DNA of 64,000 nt from assembly GCA_022819745.1 (NCBI GenBank), contig JAJEGS010000055.1:177595-241594 (forward strand), given 5' to 3'. Under the pieces are notes generated by a model, which saw only the letters and a program-made list of their open reading frames with translations, was not told the DNA's origin and ran no database searches. This document shows positions 35,917 to 45,454 of this stretch, in pieces (positions within the stretch are counted from its first letter, which is position 1; every line of letters starts with the position of its first letter). This DNA is from Candidatus Latescibacterota bacterium. Its GTDB lineage: Bacteria > Latescibacterota > UBA2968 > UBA8231. Position numbers and translations under genes: made by a program.

Positions 35917-37758
35917 ATGCTCGAAGTCGTCCTCGCCGTCGCCGTCTTCGCCGTTGCCGCGGCCGTTGTTCGCCAAGCCGCGGCCGATGCGTGCTACGGT
36001 CTCTCCGACGGAGAGCGCCATCCGCACAAATGGGGCTACACGGACACCCGCTTTGAGTTCGACGGGCCGAAGACCGTGCGGGTGACCGGCAGCCGCTATC
36101 CGTTGGCTGGCTTCACCATGCTGCATTTCATCCCGTTTGTCGAAGAGATGCTCCAGGTGCCGATTGACCCCGACGAGATTGCTGTCGAAAAAGAGAGCCA
36201 CGAGGTGCCGCCTTCGCGGGCAGACGAGAATCTCGTCGCTGCTTGGCAGGACGCGCTCGGCGCAGAGCGGGTTTCGCTCGACGATGAGGAGCGGCTGATC
36301 CACAGCCACGGCCAGCTCAGCGTTGATGAGGTCTATCGCCTGCTCTACGGCGACGCCTTGGAGCGAGTGGTCGATTTGGTGCTTTATCCAGAGAGCGAAG
36401 ATCACGTGCGCGCCATCGTACGCCTCGCCTCCGAGGGCAATGTTTGTCTCGTGCCCTATGGCGGCGGCACCAACGTCAGCGGTGCGCTGGCCCTGCCCAC
36501 CGACGACGGCCGCATCTTCGCCTCGGTCGATATGCGGCGGATGAACCGGATCGTCGATCTCGACGAGGACAACCTGCAAGCCTGCATTGAAGCGGGGATT
36601 TCGGGCAAGGAGTTGGAGCGAGAACTCGCCGCTCGGGGCTACACCGTCGGCCACGATCCCGACAGCATTGAGCTTTCGACCCTAGGAGGCTGGATTGCCA
36701 CCAATGCCAGCGGCATGAAGAAAAACCGCTACGGCAATATCGAAGATATCGTCCTCGAAGCGACCTTGGTGACGCCGACCGGCGCGGTGGAGACGCTGCA
36801 CACCACGCCGCGCAACTCGACCGGCATCCAGCCGCGCGGGTTGCTTTTTGGCTCGGAGGGCAACCTCGGCATCATCACCAAGGCCGTGCTCAAGATCCAT
36901 CCTCTGCCGGAAGTGCGCGAATACGGTTCGCTGGTGTTCAAGTCCTTCGCCCAAGGCGTGGAGTACTTGCAGGCACTGCGCCAAACCGGGACTTTGCCGG
37001 CGAGTATTCGTCTGGTCAACAATCAAGAATTCCGCTTCGGACAGGCCCTCAAGGCCGCGCCCTCTCCTGTGAAGCACCTCAAAGAAAAAGTGCAGAAGTT
37101 CGCCTTATTTAAGCTGATGGGGTTTGATCCGCTAAAAATGGCGGCGTGTACGATCGCCATGGAGGGGACCCGCGCCGAGGTCGCGCATCAGAAGCGGACG
37201 ATCTTCAAGCTGGCCAAGGCCCACGGCGGGAAGAGCGCTGGTGCCACTAACGGTCGGCGCGGCTATATGCTGACCTTTGGGATTGCCTATATCCGCGACT
37301 TTTTGAATCAGTTCGATTTCTTGGGCGAGACCTTTGAGACCTCCGTGCCTTGGACCCGCATCCACGATGTGACGCAGGCCGTGCAAGCGGAGTTGACCGC
37401 ACAGTGTAGCGCGCGCGGCGTGGCCGGGCGGCCCTACTTGGCGTACCGGGTGACGCAGACCTATCACACCGGGGTGTGCATCTACTTTACGATGGGGTTT
37501 TCCGGGCGGGGATTGGAGCATCCCATTGAAGTCTATCACGACATTGAGCACGCGCTACGGCAGACGATTTTGGACAACGGCGGCTCGCTGTCCCACCACC
37601 ACGGGATAGGCAAAATCCGGCAGAGCTTTGTCCAGCACATCCAGAGCGAAAACAGCATCGAGGTCCTGCGCAAGACCAAAGAAGCGCTGGATCCCCAGAA
37701 TATTTTCGGCATTCAGAATGGGATTTTTGGGAGTGCGCGCCGGAAGTCTGAGCAATAA
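35917..37758 (+). CDS. FAD-linked oxidase, alkyldihydroxyacetonephosphate synthase (AGPS) homologue
   Basis: 613 residues; TAGGAG lies upstream of ATG 35917, and the N-terminus is a membrane anchor. The AGPS hallmarks are all present: KWGYTDTRFEF, CLVPYGGGTNVSG (FAD binding, about residue 182), GHDPDSIELSTLGGW, NASGMKKNRYGNIED, TYHTGVCIYF and the active-site run GGSLSHHHGIGKIR near residue 560. AGPS swaps the acyl group of acyl-DHAP for a fatty alcohol, the first committed step of ether-lipid synthesis. The overlapping reductase gene fits the next step. A general FAD-linked dehydrogenase is the alternative, but the His-His-His segment favours AGPS. Confidence 0.85.
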   Translation: MLEVVLAVAVFAVAAAVVRQAAADACYGLSDGERHPHKWGYTDTRFEFDGPKTVRVTGSRYPLAGFTMLHFIPFVEEMLQVPIDPDEIAVEKESHEVPPSRADENLVAAWQDALGAERVSLDDEERLIHSHGQLSVDEVYRLLYGDALERVVDLVLYPESEDHVRAIVRLASEGNVCLVPYGGGTNVSGALALPTDDGRIFASVDMRRMNRIVDLDEDNLQACIEAGISGKELERELAARGYTVGHDPDSIELSTLGGWIATNASGMKKNRYGNIEDIVLEATLVTPTGAVETLHTTPRNSTGIQPRGLLFGSEGNLGIITKAVLKIHPLPEVREYGSLVFKSFAQGVEYLQALRQTGTLPASIRLVNNQEFRFGQALKAAPSPVKHLKEKVQKFALFKLMGFDPLKMAACTIAMEGTRAEVAHQKRTIFKLAKAHGGKSAGATNGRRGYMLTFGIAYIRDFLNQFDFLGETFETSVPWTRIHDVTQAVQAELTAQCSARGVAGRPYLAYRVTQTYHTGVCIYFTMGFSGRGLEHPIEVYHDIEHALRQTILDNGGSLSHHHGIGKIRQSFVQHIQSENSIEVLRKTKEALDPQNIFGIQNGIFGSARRKSEQ

Positions 37759-38551
37759 GACCGTTGTTATCACCGGTGCTTCTGCGGGCTTGGGCGCGAC
37801 GCTGGCGGTGGAGTGCGCCCAGCAGGGAGCGCGGCTGGTTCTCTTGGCGCGGAATGCCGAGCGATTGGAGGCCGTTGCCCGCGAGTGCGAGCAGTTGGGG
37901 AGTGAGGTGCTGACTGTCGTCGGGGATGTCGCCATAGCCGAGGATGGTAGGCGGCTGGTGGAGGCCGCGATCGAGCGGTTTGGGCGCATAGACTACTTGG
38001 TCGCCAACGCCGGTATTAGCATGTGGACCGAGTTTGCCGCGATTGAGGATGTAACATTATTCCGCAAGCTGATGGAAGTGAATTATCTGGGGGCCGTGCA
38101 CTGCGTGCATCCGGCGCTGCCGCATCTGAAAAAAAGCAAGGGCCTATTCGTAGCTATTTCGTCCATTCAGGGGCAGGTGGGGGTGCCGCTGCACACGGGA
38201 TACTCGGCGTCCAAACACGCGCTACAGGGGTTTTGCGATGCTTTGCGGATGGAGGTGGCCGAGAGTGGGGTGGGGGTGATGGCCGTGCTCTTGCACTGGC
38301 TCAAGGGGACGGAATTGCGGCAACGCGCACTGGGGAAAGACGGGAAGGCGTTGGGTGCTGCATCGCGCGAACACCGGGCGGAGGCGGTGAGCTTGGAGAA
38401 GGCGGCGCAGGCGATTGTGCGAGGGATGCAGAAGCGGCGGCGGCAGCTCTACGTTCCGAGGCGGCTCAGGCTGCTGGCGATGGTTCACGCCCTATGGCCG
38501 GCGCTGGCCGAGTGGGTGATCAAGGGGAAGGTGGCGCGGGAGGAAGAGTAG
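37733..38551 (+). CDS. Short-chain dehydrogenase/reductase, DHRS7B-like, candidate acyl/alkyl-DHAP reductase
   Basis: 272 residues from GTG 37733, chosen because it puts TVVITGASAGLGAT near the N-terminus; ATG 37718 is a possible alternative. NAGISMW, the catalytic Ser (AISSIQG), Tyr and Lys (GYSASKHALQGF) are intact. The SSIQG and YSASKHALQGF segments resemble mammalian DHRS7B/PexRAP, which reduces acyl- and alkyl-DHAP. The gene overlaps the AGPS gene by 26 bp, so the pair probably works together in ether-lipid synthesis. A hydrophobic C-terminal stretch may touch the membrane. Confidence 0.8.
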   Translation: MRAGSLSNKTVVITGASAGLGATLAVECAQQGARLVLLARNAERLEAVARECEQLGSEVLTVVGDVAIAEDGRRLVEAAIERFGRIDYLVANAGISMWTEFAAIEDVTLFRKLMEVNYLGAVHCVHPALPHLKKSKGLFVAISSIQGQVGVPLHTGYSASKHALQGFCDALRMEVAESGVGVMAVLLHWLKGTELRQRALGKDGKALGAASREHRAEAVSLEKAAQAIVRGMQKRRRQLYVPRRLRLLAMVHALWPALAEWVIKGKVAREEE

Positions 38552-38561
38552 GCCGGGGGGG

Positions 38562-41324
38562 CTAGGAACGTTCGACTCGCACCTGATCCTTCAGTTCTAG
38601 ATCGTCGAGAACCTGACGTAGCTCGGTTTCCATGTTCTGGGCAAATTGCGAATCGATGCACACAGTGAATTCTATGCCGACGCTAAGGTCTTCTCCGGCG
38701 CGCAGCTTGGGCAACAGCTTGGTTCCTAGCCGGTTCCAGACTTCGGGAGGTACGGTGCCGGTAAGCCGAAGCGTTGTCTTTTGATTGTCTGGACTCGGTG
38801 CTGGTCCTGATTCAGGCTCTGGCTGGGGTGCTGGCTCTAAGCTCGGCGCGGGTTCTGGTGGCGTCTGAGGTGAATCTTCGGGTGCGACTTTGAGTTCTTT
38901 GGTTTTGGCTTTGGTCACTAAGAAGACATTCTCCTCAAACGCCACTTCCTCTGCTGCGACCGACTCTTCATACCACAGCCGATTAAAGCCGCCATCGTCC
39001 TTGGCACCGGAGGCTAGGCCGAACTCTCCCTTCGCCACGAACTCAACGACCTTCTGACGCAGGACCGCATCGGGATCAATCAGCCGCGTCAATGCACCGT
39101 TCAGAAAGCTCTGGCGCAGACTTGTGAGTGGCCATGCGCCGGTGTTTTTGAATATCGGTGGCCAGTGGCGGTCGATATAGCCCGCACCCACGTTCTCGTT
39201 GAGCAGGGCCTCGGATTTCAAAGCGCTGATAATTCGTCCGCAGAGCGTTTCACTGGCGCTGGCGTGGCCGGCCCCGAGGTCGATGATCTTGAGCCGGTGT
39301 TCTTCCTGAGTGTTCGCAAGCGCGACGAAGCGATAGCCAGCCCATACTTCGTCCTTGGCCGCTTCCTCCGCGTCCCGAACGTGGGCCTGAATCTCGGAGA
39401 GATCGGCGCGGTCGTATTCTGAGCCGAGGACGCCTTCGGACACCTCTTGCGCTACGCGTTTCCAGGCAAGCCATAGCTCGACTTTGTCGCGCAGTTCGCG
39501 CCCTGGCTTCCTCGCACACCAGACCAACGAACCTGGGTACAGCCGTGGCGAAGTGCCCCGCTCCTGCGTCCACTGGCCAATGCGCTCGACTACCTGATTG
39601 CCGTTTATCCATTCCTCATCGGGGTCGAGGACGATCAGGGCGAGGCGTGGAGAATCTTGGACTGTGGTGCTGTCCTGCGGGAAAAAAGTTGTCGGCAGGG
39701 TTGCGCCGCGTTTGAACTGCTCCTCGACGAACTTGCGGATCGCTGGCTTGATTTCTGTAGTCTCGTCGAGCGAAGCCCGTCGGTCGCTGACGACCTTGCG
39801 CAGTGTCGCTTGGTGGTAGATGCGATAGCCGTCCGTACCGACCTTGCGGATAAAGAATCCCGATCCTTCGAGAGCCGTTGCCGCATTGTCGATGGTCGTG
39901 GTATCGACATCGGGCTCGCCGAGCGCAAAGCGCAATTCCGGCAGATGGGCCACCTTGTCCATCTGTCCGCCGGAGGACTCGAACAGGATGGCCGTGCCCA
40001 CGCGGCGGTGGATGTCGCGCAGTGCTCCCGTGGCATCCGCATCCAGAGGTCTGGCACGGGCCGTCGTCCCGGCGAGGTCTGCGTCAATCGCCGCATCGAG
40101 CCGCGACTCGCCCAACTGACCTAAAACCACGGCGCGAAACTCGGGCACGTCCAACGGTGCCGACCCCAGCGTAATCAGCGGCTCGGTTCGCGCCTTGGAG
40201 AACTGCTCTCGTGCGGCCCAGGAAATCCATTGTGCCAGCATGGCCAGAGCGCCTCGGGTTTGCTGGAACTGGGTGAGCGCACGCCACTTGCGCTGAAAGA
40301 CCGAAAGGGTCGCTGGATGAAAGGGATAGCACGCTTCAAATCGGCCCCGCAGAAATTCTCTTGCCTTGGTTTCTGTTGTCGCGGTATCGACCGCCAGCCA
40401 TTCGGCGGGCAGGCGGGCGGTACGTTCAAAACACCAGTCCGCGTAGGTTTTGGCGACGCGCTTGCGAAGGCGCTCGTTGCCGAGGTCCTCGAATAGCCGT
40501 CGGCGCACTACCTCGCTGATCTCGGATTCGTCATTGGCGATTAGGTCACGGGCGACGCGGCGCACCACCTTGGTGATTCGGTCCTGCCACTGCTGATCCC
40601 AATCGGTCATTTCGACTTGGCTGCGCGGCAGGCTGATGACCGCTGCGGCTTGAGTGGTGCCAGCGACGGCGACGGTCAAGTTTTGTAGGAAGGCGTGGAA
40701 GGGCTCGGCCATGGAGCGATGGCGATTGACGAAGTTGAGGACTTCATCGAACAGCAGCAGCACGGGCGCATCCGCAGCGGCGAATACATTGGCCAGTGCT
40801 CCGGTTCCCGGTGGCGTAGTTTTCGCGGCATCACCGAGTGCAGCGACGCCCTTATCACCCGCCAGTTGGCGGGCTAGGTCGATCCAAGGTGTCTCTCGAC
40901 CTTCCGCAGGATCCCAGGCATTGCCGACGAAGACGCCGACGCGGGCGGGAGGAGCTTCTGCAATTCCTGCTTCGTTTAGGAGGTCTGCCACGCCAGGGAA
41001 CTTGGCGGCATCCGAACCGGCGTTGGCGATATGGTACAGAGAAGCGAGTGTATGCGTCTTACCACCGCCGAATTGGGTGACGAGTGTGAGGACTGGTGCT
41101 GTGTTCTCGGTTTTGCCGGAAAGTCGCCGGAGGACCATGCCGGCGTGTTCCTTCAGGGCGCGGGTGAAGCAGGTGCGCGAGAAGAACTGCGCTGGATCGC
41201 GGTAATCTGCGGGGGCGGTTTGGGCTACGATCTGCTCAAGGGCGATGGCGAACTCGTCTGGGCTGAACGAGCGGCCTTCGCGCACTTCTTTACGGAGCGT
41301 TACGATTTTATACCAAGGGTCCAC
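38562..41324 (-). CDS. DUF499-type AAA+ ATPase of a defence/modification system
   Basis: 920 residues from GTG 41324, with GGAGAA about 8 nt upstream. Walker A is FGGGKTH (residues 85-91) and Walker B is VLLLFDEVLNF (Asp193-Glu194). A Pro-rich linker (about 795-830, PEPAPSLEPAPQPEPESG) separates a small C-terminal domain. DUF499 ATPases are usually found next to DUF1156 methyltransferases and helicases in predicted anti-phage modules, and both are present here. It is the last gene of the minus-strand island and converges on the reductase gene with a 10-bp gap. Confidence 0.8.
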   Translation of the reverse strand: MDPWYKIVTLRKEVREGRSFSPDEFAIALEQIVAQTAPADYRDPAQFFSRTCFTRALKEHAGMVLRRLSGKTENTAPVLTLVTQFGGGKTHTLASLYHIANAGSDAAKFPGVADLLNEAGIAEAPPARVGVFVGNAWDPAEGRETPWIDLARQLAGDKGVAALGDAAKTTPPGTGALANVFAAADAPVLLLFDEVLNFVNRHRSMAEPFHAFLQNLTVAVAGTTQAAAVISLPRSQVEMTDWDQQWQDRITKVVRRVARDLIANDESEISEVVRRRLFEDLGNERLRKRVAKTYADWCFERTARLPAEWLAVDTATTETKAREFLRGRFEACYPFHPATLSVFQRKWRALTQFQQTRGALAMLAQWISWAAREQFSKARTEPLITLGSAPLDVPEFRAVVLGQLGESRLDAAIDADLAGTTARARPLDADATGALRDIHRRVGTAILFESSGGQMDKVAHLPELRFALGEPDVDTTTIDNAATALEGSGFFIRKVGTDGYRIYHQATLRKVVSDRRASLDETTEIKPAIRKFVEEQFKRGATLPTTFFPQDSTTVQDSPRLALIVLDPDEEWINGNQVVERIGQWTQERGTSPRLYPGSLVWCARKPGRELRDKVELWLAWKRVAQEVSEGVLGSEYDRADLSEIQAHVRDAEEAAKDEVWAGYRFVALANTQEEHRLKIIDLGAGHASASETLCGRIISALKSEALLNENVGAGYIDRHWPPIFKNTGAWPLTSLRQSFLNGALTRLIDPDAVLRQKVVEFVAKGEFGLASGAKDDGGFNRLWYEESVAAEEVAFEENVFLVTKAKTKELKVAPEDSPQTPPEPAPSLEPAPQPEPESGPAPSPDNQKTTLRLTGTVPPEVWNRLGTKLLPKLRAGEDLSVGIEFTVCIDSQFAQNMETELRQVLDDLELKDQVRVERS

Positions 41325-41399
41325 GTTGTTTTTCTCCGGGCTTACCGGACAGGCACACGCTCATGGATATGGTCACCTGCCAGCGAACGGTGGGCAAAA

Positions 41400-41651
41400 T
41401 CACGAATCCGCAATCGATACGGCGGCCAGTGAATCTTTGGCGATAACTGCGTGCGCGTAAGCAGTACAGGCGCGAATGTCGTCCAGTTCCAGTTCGGGGT
41501 AATCCTCCAGAATGGCCTCCATCGTTACGCCCTGCGTAATCAGACTCAGGATGAGTTCCACCGAAATTCGCATGTCGCGAATAATGGGCTTGCCACCAAA
41601 GACATCCGGGCGCACGGTGATGCGCTTGAGCAGTTCGGGATTAGTGGTCAT
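41400..41651 (-). CDS. DUF433-family antitoxin-like protein (orphan)
   Basis: 83 residues; GGAGAGAGAC precedes the ATG. The family signature is plain: ITVRPDVFGGKPIIRDMRIS, VELILSLITQGVTMEAIL and the ending YPELELDDIRACTAYA. DUF433 proteins normally neutralise a PIN-like DUF5615 toxin encoded just downstream. Here the next gene is the DUF499 ATPase and no PIN gene is seen, so the protein is either a solitary regulator or the remnant of a toxin-antitoxin pair. Confidence 0.85.
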   Translation of the reverse strand: MTTNPELLKRITVRPDVFGGKPIIRDMRISVELILSLITQGVTMEAILEDYPELELDDIRACTAYAHAVIAKDSLAAVSIADS

Positions 41652-41685
41652 GTCTCTCTCCGTAGTTATTACGTCTGCTGTCCGG

Positions 41686-44643
41686 CTACCTCGGCACCGC
41701 TAAGAGCATGGCGTCGAGGAGGCGTTTTTCGTTGCAGCCTTGAGGATAGAGGGCGGATAGGGCGTTGGCAAGGCGGAGGAAGTCGGGGCCGCGATCTTGC
41801 TCGGCGTCGATTAGCGTCCGCAGGGCGTTGGCATGGCCGCTGGATTGGAGGAGCATGGCGGTGTGGACGCGGTCGAGGGTGGTGTCGCCAAGCGTTGCGG
41901 CGAGGTGGTCGTCGGAGGATTCGCCGTAGCGTGGGCGAGGCTCCCGGACGAGAGTGGGTGCGCCGTCCTGCAAGTCGGGGAAGAGCGTTTGTTGCAAGCT
42001 GGAGTGTGGGTCGCTTTCGATGTAGGTGGCGGCGGCGGCAGCGCCGTCTTCGCCGAAGAGCTTTTTGGCGCGCTCGGATACTGGTAGTAGGCGTACGATG
42101 CCCTTTTCTTGGCCGATGATGCGGTCGGTCCAGGTGTCGAGGTCAATGCCCATGGGCTGGGCGAAGCGGCGCACCACGTCGAAGGGGAGAGCAAATCCCG
42201 TGGCTGTTGCCTTGGCGACAGCTTCTTCGTCGGCCTCGTCTTCTTGTTCCTGATTCTCTGTAACAGGAGTTGTGCTCTGGAGCGTCCACAGGAAGAGCGC
42301 GGTCAGGCGGGCGTCCTCTTCCAGTGCGCCGGACAGGCCGTTGCGCGCTTGCGCCTCTGCGGTGCCGAGTACCTGTTGCAGTGCGGCGCGGCCGACGACC
42401 TCCCAGACTTTCTCCAAGTAATCGGGCAGGCCGATTATGTCGCCCTCGGCGGTTTCGACGGCGCGGTAGCGGCTGAAGATTTCGAGCGCCGGGCCGATGC
42501 AGGCGAAGACCAGATCGGCACCACGGATGCCTTCGCCCTGCAAACGCTCGATCCAGTCAGCGACGCGGATCGGTAGTTCGCGTAGGACATCGGCCCAGTC
42601 TCCGATGGGGGCGTCCTCGGGACGCGGGCGACAGATGAGGTGGATGCTGGTGGCGAGGGCGGCGGTATCGCGTGCGTTGAGTCTGGACCCCATCTCGGTC
42701 GCAATCGGCCACGACCCGGTGATGGTCCAGCCACCTTGGATCATGCCAGAGAGCAGCGCCTCCCACCCCTCTGTGGTTTTGTGAGCAAAGACGACGGAGC
42801 CTATTCCGTCTTCGCTCAGCACCCGACGCCCTTCGGCGAAGGCTTCCGCCATTCTCAACTCATAGAAGCTGTGGTCCTTTGCGATGCCATTCACAAATCG
42901 CGAAGGATCCTGAATCGCTTCCTCTTGTTTGGGCGAGAGAGGGTTCTTCGGATCGAAGGAGTTCTGTAACAGCGGATCATTCGGCAATGCACGTTTGAAC
43001 CACACCAAGAAGAAATCGGATAGGTCTGCATAGGCAACCGCGTCATAGTAAGGCGGGTCGGTGAACCAGACGCTGGCGGATAGGTCGGGAAGTGGGTGGT
43101 CAGTGGCATCGGCCTGCTGCACTTGGCCGGTGTCAGACTGAGGCCAAACCTCGGCCACTCTGGCAATCCAGCCTAAGGCACCAGCATATCCACCCGTTGA
43201 ATCAGAAAACGGATTGCCCTCACTATAATCCCAGACCAGTGGAAGCGCTTGGCGGGAAAAGACTCCCTCGTGCTTTTCCCCGCTCGTATGCCATCTACAG
43301 AGCGAACATCCGGCGTTGGCCTCTCTAGTCAAAGCCAATGAAAGAGCCTGTCGATGTATCTCTCCAGAAGCTGTCAACCGCCCCAACTCCACCAACGCCA
43401 TCTTCTGCCGCTCCGTGAACAAGTCGCCCCAAGTTTTCATTCCATAGAGCAATACACGGAAGCCTGAATTCCCTCTCTGCCGTTCGATGGGCAACGGCTC
43501 ATCCGGCACCGGGGAAAGCCCCAGTTCCCCACCTCGTTCCCATTCCTCCAGAACCTGCGCTACCCGCTCCTGAGCCTTTCGCACCGCTGCGTAATCCGCG
43601 TCTGTCGGCAGCCGATAGTGCCGCCCCACCTGTCCAGGCTTGAGCGTCACCACCGCCGTCATCCGCGCCCCGCCCGTCCGCCGTCCCTCTGCGTCGAAAA
43701 TTACATCCGCACCACCCCGCTCGGCTGCAAGCTGCGCCCGCACTCGCTCCGGCGTCAGCACCGCGCCACAGCACAGACAGGTCGCCCGCGCCCGCGCCAC
43801 CGTGCCGCCTCGCACCTCTTTATCCGCCTTTGGCTCGAATACCTCAAATTCGACGCTCGGTGGCTCCCCTTCGCGCCGCTCGACTCGATGCCGCAACGCC
43901 CGCTTGCGCTTGGCCTTCTTGCACAGCCAGAACGAACGCATCAGCGGAATCTCCGCGCCGCAGTTGGGCGCTTCGCAGCGCACCGTCCGCGCCCACAAAT
44001 AGGCAATCGGCGTCGCCCCATCCGGGTCCTTGGGATACAGATCGGCCAACTCTTGCTCTGCCTGCTGCTTAATCTCGCCGCCGACCCGGCGCAATTCCTC
44101 TGCCAGCCCCGGCCCGTGCCGCGGAATATCCTCCAGCATCACCTTGAGAATCAGGCACGCCACCGGATTCAGATCGCTGGCGAACGCCTCGCAGCCCAGC
44201 CGCAATGCCTCCAGCGGAATCGAACCCCCGCCCGCAAACGGGTCCACCACAAGCGGCGGCTCCTCGCCATGCGCCGCCTTCACCAGCGCCCGGCTCACGT
44301 CGAGATGGGTGCGATCCGCAGCATTTTTCCAGTTGGAGAAATTGGCAATGAACGACAGCAACCCCTGTCGCAGTTCCGCGTCATTCGTCGGTGGTTGCCG
44401 CACCTTGCGCAGAATCCTCCGCGCTTGCTGCTTAAAGTCCTCCGGGCAGTGCGCGTCGCACGGATCCGGTAGCAGCAACGCCAGCAACACCGCCCGCGAC
44501 GAGGCCAACGGCCGCCGCGCCCACCATAGGTGCAGCGTCGAGGGGTGGCCGTGGCGAATCGACTTCTCCCGCGCCGCATGTCTCGACACCTCGGCGATGG
44601 GGAAATCGACTTCGGCGAGACGCTTGCATTCGCGGGGGATCAT
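41686..44643 (-). CDS. DUF1156-type DNA methyltransferase
   Basis: 985 residues. The N-terminal DUF1156 segment is typical (FPIAEVSRHAAREKSIRHGH, STLHLWWARRPLASSRAVL). The SAM site is DPFAGGGS (134-141), and the catalytic motif is TDPPYYD near residue 530, indicating an N6-adenine or N4-cytosine amino-methyltransferase. Cys clusters (CEAPNCGAE, CLCCGA, CSLCRWH) may bind zinc. The start codon overlaps the HEPN stop as ATGA, so it is translated together with the toxin-antitoxin pair. It probably marks self DNA for the system formed with the DUF499 ATPase and the helicase. Confidence 0.88.
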   Translation of the reverse strand: MIPRECKRLAEVDFPIAEVSRHAAREKSIRHGHPSTLHLWWARRPLASSRAVLLALLLPDPCDAHCPEDFKQQARRILRKVRQPPTNDAELRQGLLSFIANFSNWKNAADRTHLDVSRALVKAAHGEEPPLVVDPFAGGGSIPLEALRLGCEAFASDLNPVACLILKVMLEDIPRHGPGLAEELRRVGGEIKQQAEQELADLYPKDPDGATPIAYLWARTVRCEAPNCGAEIPLMRSFWLCKKAKRKRALRHRVERREGEPPSVEFEVFEPKADKEVRGGTVARARATCLCCGAVLTPERVRAQLAAERGGADVIFDAEGRRTGGARMTAVVTLKPGQVGRHYRLPTDADYAAVRKAQERVAQVLEEWERGGELGLSPVPDEPLPIERQRGNSGFRVLLYGMKTWGDLFTERQKMALVELGRLTASGEIHRQALSLALTREANAGCSLCRWHTSGEKHEGVFSRQALPLVWDYSEGNPFSDSTGGYAGALGWIARVAEVWPQSDTGQVQQADATDHPLPDLSASVWFTDPPYYDAVAYADLSDFFLVWFKRALPNDPLLQNSFDPKNPLSPKQEEAIQDPSRFVNGIAKDHSFYELRMAEAFAEGRRVLSEDGIGSVVFAHKTTEGWEALLSGMIQGGWTITGSWPIATEMGSRLNARDTAALATSIHLICRPRPEDAPIGDWADVLRELPIRVADWIERLQGEGIRGADLVFACIGPALEIFSRYRAVETAEGDIIGLPDYLEKVWEVVGRAALQQVLGTAEAQARNGLSGALEEDARLTALFLWTLQSTTPVTENQEQEDEADEEAVAKATATGFALPFDVVRRFAQPMGIDLDTWTDRIIGQEKGIVRLLPVSERAKKLFGEDGAAAAATYIESDPHSSLQQTLFPDLQDGAPTLVREPRPRYGESSDDHLAATLGDTTLDRVHTAMLLQSSGHANALRTLIDAEQDRGPDFLRLANALSALYPQGCNEKRLLDAMLLAVPR

Positions 44644-45035
44644 CCGATGCGTTCCTCGGCCCAGCGGACGACGGCTTCGGCGATGGCTAGTGCTTCCGTG
44701 TACTCGGACTCGACTGCCGGGTTGGTCAATCCCGGATAACGTCCTTCCGTAGCGTAGAGTGTCAACTCCTCCGCCCTGCGAACTGTTTCCGGTATGGGCT
44801 CTCCAACTGCATCCAGCAGCGATAACAACCGCGCCAGATCATGCACATAGGGAAATTCGATCTTACGTGCGATCATCACCGCCTTGATGGCCTTCTCTGC
44901 GGCCTGCTGCGCTTCGAAGCACAAATCCTCTAGGTAGGTATCGGGAACGCGGTTCTTCGCTAGGGCCAGATTGCTCCGGGCTCGGTTCAGCCATTCCCGC
45001 GGATCATCAGGCGGGAAGCGCTCATGCTGATTCAT
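44640..45035 (-). CDS. HEPN-domain protein of a HEPN-MNT pair
   Basis: 131 residues; GGTGGTGT precedes ATG 45035. The sequence matches the PF05168-type HEPN pattern: WLNRARSNLALAKNR, CFEAQQAAEKAIKAVMIARK and YVHDLARLLSLL. In characterised pairs the HEPN protein is an RNase toxin and the MNT partner inactivates it by adding AMP groups. An RxxxxH nuclease motif is not obvious here, so RNase activity is uncertain. It overlaps the MNT gene by 14 bp and the methyltransferase by 4 bp. Confidence 0.85.
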   Translation of the reverse strand: MNQHERFPPDDPREWLNRARSNLALAKNRVPDTYLEDLCFEAQQAAEKAIKAVMIARKIEFPYVHDLARLLSLLDAVGEPIPETVRRAEELTLYATEGRYPGLTNPAVESEYTEALAIAEAVVRWAEERIG

Positions 45036-45348
45036 ACACCACCTTTCCTTCCTTCAGTGCCGGCTTGATAATCAGCGCATGGCTGTCCTTGTAACGCTCG
45101 ACATCCGACGGAGACACCACGATTGCATCGACTGCGGCACCGGCACCGCGCAGATTCCGGTAAATTCCCGCCATGAGACGCCGGGCGTTACCGCCCTCCT
45201 TAATGACGAGGAGATCGACGTCGCTGTGGCGATTCATCTCGCCACGAGCAGCAGACCCGAAGAGGATGATCTTCTCCGGCTGCGCCACCTCTACAATGCG
45301 CCGTATGATGTCGTCCAATATTTGTTGGTCAAGCATCCCTTCGTTCAT
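45022..45348 (-). CDS. MNT-type nucleotidyltransferase of a HEPN-MNT pair
   Basis: 108 residues from ATG 45348, chosen because AGGAGAG lies 6-7 nt upstream; the longer frame has no such site. The minimal nucleotidyltransferase motif is intact: LFGSAARGE (G31-S32) and SDVDLLV (D43, D45). Such proteins are the antitoxin half of HEPN-MNT (type VII) systems and act by adding AMP to the toxin. The gene is followed by HEPN and then the methyltransferase in one overlapping run. Confidence 0.88.
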   Translation of the reverse strand: MNEGMLDQQILDDIIRRIVEVAQPEKIILFGSAARGEMNRHSDVDLLVIKEGGNARRLMAGIYRNLRGAGAAVDAIVVSPSDVERYKDSHALIIKPALKEGKVVYESA

Positions 45349-45454
45349 GGCTTCTCTCCTAGCAGCAAGCCGCGCCTGTTCTTGACCGATAGTAGTCGCA
45401 CATAGATGGATCAAGGAAGTGAAATGCGTGAGACGACGCTGGCCAGAGAAGATT

